In this document: in pieces, positions 22,506-24,815 of the stretch | How the letters are laid out: each line of letters starts with the position of its first letter | Numbering within the stretch: the stretch's first letter is position 1 | Assembly (NCBI GenBank): GCA_041672385.1 | Contig: JBAYZQ010000016.1 | Location: 1-24,815, forward strand | Reading direction: 5' to 3' | Source: JBAYZQ01 sp041672385 | Lineage (GTDB): Bacteria > Spirochaetota > Spirochaetia > Sphaerochaetales > Sphaerochaetaceae | DNA: 24,815 nucleotides | The notes under the pieces: model-generated | Told to the model about the DNA's origin: nothing | The model's database searches: none | Seen by the model: only the letters and a program-made list of their open reading frames with translations | Made by a program: the position numbers and the translations under genes

Positions 22506-23372
22506 ATGATAAACATTAGAACAAAAATTGAAAAAAGAGATAAGCAAAGAAAACCTCTTCCGGATTGGATGCAAAAACCAACCTTTGTAGTAGGTTTGGT
22601 AATCGTAATAATGTTTGTTTTTATTGCGTTTTTTCCAGGAGCCTTAACTAATCAAGACCCACTTGAAATAAATGTTTCTGAAGCACTTCAAAAGCCTAAC
22701 TCAAGCCATTTTTTTGGAACTGATGAGTATGGGAGAGATATTTATACCCGAATACTTTACGGGGCTAGAATTGACTTAGAAATGGGAGTTTTTGGTGTAC
22801 TTATTCCTTTGATAGTAGGAGGAATATTGGGACTAATCGCTGGTTATTATGGCGGCTTTTTTGACACAATTATAATGAGGATTATTGATGTGCTTATGGC
22901 CTTTCCGTTTACCATATTAGTCATAGTTATTATGTCTATATTGGGAGCGGGTATAAAAAACGTATTTATAGCCCTGTGGATAGTTGGTTGGATGAGTTAT
23001 ACCAGACTAGTTAGAGGTGAAGTTATGAAAGCGAAGAATACCGAATACATACAAGCAGCCAAAGTAGAAGGCTTCACTGACAAAAGAATATTACTAAGGC
23101 ATTTACTTCCAAATGTAATATCATCTGCAGTTGTATTTGCAGCTTCTGATATTGTGTTGTGCATGTTAACCGGTGCTTCGATGAGTTTCTTAGGTTTAGG
23201 TGTTCAATTACCTGCTCCAGAATGGGGTGCAATTTTGAACGAAGGAAGAAGTTACATTAGTTATGCTTGGTGGATTACTCTCTTTCCTGGACTATTTTTA
23301 GCTTTTAATGGAGTTGGTTTTTCCTTACTAGGTGATTCCTTAACAGATTTGTTAAGAAGAAAAGGAAGGTAA
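22506..23372 (+). CDS. Peptide-type ABC permease, DppC/OppC family
   Basis: The second pore subunit has 288 residues. A first helix (about 28-48) precedes the DppC hallmark 'HFFGTDEYGRDIYTRILYGAR'. The EAA-type loop is 'EYIQAAKVEGFTDKRILLRH', and 'SFLGLGVQLPAPEWGAILNE' is the conserved late motif. The charged N-terminus (MINIRTKIEKRDKQRK) is cytoplasmic. It is tightly packed between the DppB gene (1 base away) and the DppD gene (4 bases away), so all are one transcript. Confidence 0.95.
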   Translation: MINIRTKIEKRDKQRKPLPDWMQKPTFVVGLVIVIMFVFIAFFPGALTNQDPLEINVSEALQKPNSSHFFGTDEYGRDIYTRILYGARIDLEMGVFGVLIPLIVGGILGLIAGYYGGFFDTIIMRIIDVLMAFPFTILVIVIMSILGAGIKNVFIALWIVGWMSYTRLVRGEVMKAKNTEYIQAAKVEGFTDKRILLRHLLPNVISSAVVFAASDIVLCMLTGASMSFLGLGVQLPAPEWGAILNEGRSYISYAWWITLFPGLFLAFNGVGFSLLGDSLTDLLRRKGR

Positions 23373-23376
23373 GAAA

Positions 23377-24396
23377 ATGGAAGAAAGAAAAGAAATACTT
23401 GAAGTAAAAAATTTGAAAGTTTATTTTCCCTTGAAACATGAAGTAGTAAAAGCCGTTGATGGGGTAAGTTTTACTATTTATGAAGGAGACTCTTTTGGTT
23501 TAGTTGGAGAATCAGGTTGTGGAAAAAGTCAAACACTTTTCTCAATACTAAAACTATTAAAAAGTCCTGGAAAAATTGTTGGTGGACAAATATTATATAA
23601 AGGCAAAGATTTAGCTCCTTTAAATGAAAAAGAAATGGAAAAGGTAAGGGGAAAGGAAATTGCACAAATTTTCCAAGAACCAATGACTGCATTAAATCCA
23701 GTTCTAACAATTAAAAAGCAAATATTTGAAGCCTTTGTACATACAAAGATGACAAAAGAAGAAAAGGATAAACAAGCAATTGAATTATTAAGATTGGTTG
23801 GAATACCCAATCCAGAAAAAAGATTGAAAGAATATCCACATCAATTTTCAGGTGGAATGAGACAGAGAGCTATGATTGCAATTGCCCTAGGTGAAAATCC
23901 CAATTTATTGTTAGCTGATGAACCAACCACTGCTTTGGATGTAACAATTCAAGAGCAAATTTTAGCTTTAATTGAAGATTTAAAAGAAAAACTAGGAATG
24001 AGCATGATTTTAGTTACTCATGATCTTGGGGTAATAGCAGAAATGTGTAATCGTGTAGCTGTAATGTATGCTGGAAAAATAATGGAAATAACTGATACGG
24101 TTACTTTATTTTCAAAACCAAGACATCCTTACACAAGAGCCTTGATGAGTTCTTTGCCAAATGGATCAAAAAACAAACTTGAAACTATAAAAGGAACTCC
24201 ACCAAATTTGGCTAAAGAAATTATTGGTTGTCCCTTTGCTCCAAGATGTAAATATGCAATTGATAAATGCAGAAAAGAATGCCCAGAAATGATTGAAATA
24301 GAAAAAAATCATTTTACTAGATGTAATAGATTAGATGTAATTTCAAAATTCGAAGGACTTATTTCAGTTGAAGAGGAGGGAAAAAATGGAAAATGA
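23377..24396 (+). CDS. Peptide-type ABC ATPase, DppD/OppD family
   Basis: This 339-residue ATPase powers the peptide-type importer. Walker A is GESGCGKS near residue 46, the Q-loop is 'QIFQEPMTALNP', the signature 'FSGGMRQRAMIAIAL' and Walker B 'LLLADEPTTALDVTIQ', followed by the switch histidine in 'VTHDLG'. The C-terminal extension carries 'GCPFAPRCKYAIDKCRKECPEM', the cysteine-rich segment of DppD/OppD proteins. It overlaps the second ATPase gene by 11 bases. Such importers use a DppD/DppF heterodimer, both encoded here. Confidence 0.95.
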   Translation: MEERKEILEVKNLKVYFPLKHEVVKAVDGVSFTIYEGDSFGLVGESGCGKSQTLFSILKLLKSPGKIVGGQILYKGKDLAPLNEKEMEKVRGKEIAQIFQEPMTALNPVLTIKKQIFEAFVHTKMTKEEKDKQAIELLRLVGIPNPEKRLKEYPHQFSGGMRQRAMIAIALGENPNLLLADEPTTALDVTIQEQILALIEDLKEKLGMSMILVTHDLGVIAEMCNRVAVMYAGKIMEITDTVTLFSKPRHPYTRALMSSLPNGSKNKLETIKGTPPNLAKEIIGCPFAPRCKYAIDKCRKECPEMIEIEKNHFTRCNRLDVISKFEGLISVEEEGKNGK

Positions 24397-24815
24397 TGAA
24401 CTGCTAAGAGTTGAGCATTTAAGCAAATATTTTCCTCAAAAACATGGAATTATAGAAAGAATTAAAAGGGAACCTGCAAAAACTTTAAAAGCTGTGGATG
24501 ATGTCTCTTTTACTATTAAAAAAGGTGAAAACATGGGGCTTGTTGGTGAATCCGGATGTGGAAAATCAACTTTGGCAAAATGTTTATTACGCTTGACCTC
24601 GGTAACTGATGGAAAAATAATTTTAAATGGTAAAGAAATTAGTTCTTTGAAAGGCGAGGAATTAAGAGCTGTTAGACCAGAAATGCAAATGATATTTCAG
24701 GACCCTTATTCTTCGTTAAATCCAAGAATGAGTGTTTATGATACTCTAGAAGAAGTTCTAAAGTTTCATAAAGCAGTCCCAAAAGAAGATATTCCAAAAA
24801 GAATAAAGGAATTAC
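24386..24815 (+). CDS. Peptide-type ABC ATPase, DppF/OppF family, N-terminal part
   Basis: This is the second ATPase of the importer and is cut by the window end after about 143 codons. It starts with 'MENDELLRVEHLSKYFPQKH', preceded by a strong GAGGAGGG ribosome site. The long insert before the Walker A region ('GIIERIKREPAKTLKAVDDV') is typical of DppF/OppF. Walker A is 'GESGCGKSTL' and the Q-loop 'QMIFQDPYSSLNPRMSV'. The signature, Walker B and C-terminal parts lie beyond the window. It overlaps the DppD-type gene by 11 bases, so translation is coupled. Confidence 0.93.
   Translation, partial: MENDELLRVEHLSKYFPQKHGIIERIKREPAKTLKAVDDVSFTIKKGENMGLVGESGCGKSTLAKCLLRLTSVTDGKIILNGKEISSLKGEELRAVRPEMQMIFQDPYSSLNPRMSVYDTLEEVLKFHKAVPKEDIPKRIKEL

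Overview
This window looks like a chromosomal segment of an AT-rich spirochaete, probably Treponema- or Sphaerochaeta-like. The clues are exported binding proteins whose signal peptides end in 'FA' followed by TGNSEA or NGSTEK, a BMP-family nucleoside-type binding protein, and a diderm envelope cassette (RND exporter, LolA-like protein, beta-barrel). GC is low by eye. I see no rRNA, tRNA, CRISPR array, insertion sequence or phage gene.

Layout: (1) 1-2229, the tail of a sugar-type ABC transporter operon: the C-terminus of a family 1 binding protein and two MalFG-type permeases. (2) 2388-7366, a TetR regulator, then an MMPL/RND exporter, a LolA-like periplasmic protein and a DUF1302-like barrel. 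The same 24-bp operator, ATGTTAGT-N8-ACTAAC(A/T)T, precedes both the regulator and the exporter. (3) 7411-18596, a nucleoside catabolic island: adenine deaminase on the minus strand; a DMT-type transporter and a MerR regulator on the plus strand; then a likely seven-gene run of DeoD-type phosphorylase, MtnA-like sugar-phosphate isomerase, class II aldolase, BMP binding protein, double ABC ATPase and two permeases. (4) 18661-24815, an RpiR-family regulator diverging from a dipeptide/oligopeptide-type ABC operon that runs off the end within its second ATPase gene.

The most interesting part is region 3. Three promoters share a 17-bp dyad, CCTATAG-N3-CTATAGG, at the same place between a TTGC-type -35 and a -10. 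All three have the stretched 19-bp spacer typical of MerR-activated promoters. They serve adenine deaminase, the DMT transporter (with merR behind it) and the phosphorylase operon. Read together, the genes describe one pathway: import a nucleoside, phosphorolyse it, isomerise the (deoxy)ribose-1-phosphate to a ketose-1-phosphate, cleave that to dihydroxyacetone phosphate plus a two-carbon aldehyde, and deaminate the adenine released. The logic is that of the known DHAP shunt for 5'-deoxyadenosine and methylthioadenosine, but it starts with a DeoD-type phosphorylase and is tied to a nucleoside importer. Substitutions at conserved phosphorylase positions (including the His near the nucleoside 5'-hydroxyl) and around the isomerase cysteine suggest an unusual substrate. 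Whether that is ribose-1-phosphate or a 5-modified form cannot be settled from sequence alone.

A recurring layout feature is a perfect 9-12 bp hairpin straight after each of the three binding-protein genes and before the next transporter gene, probably stabilising the binding-protein mRNA.
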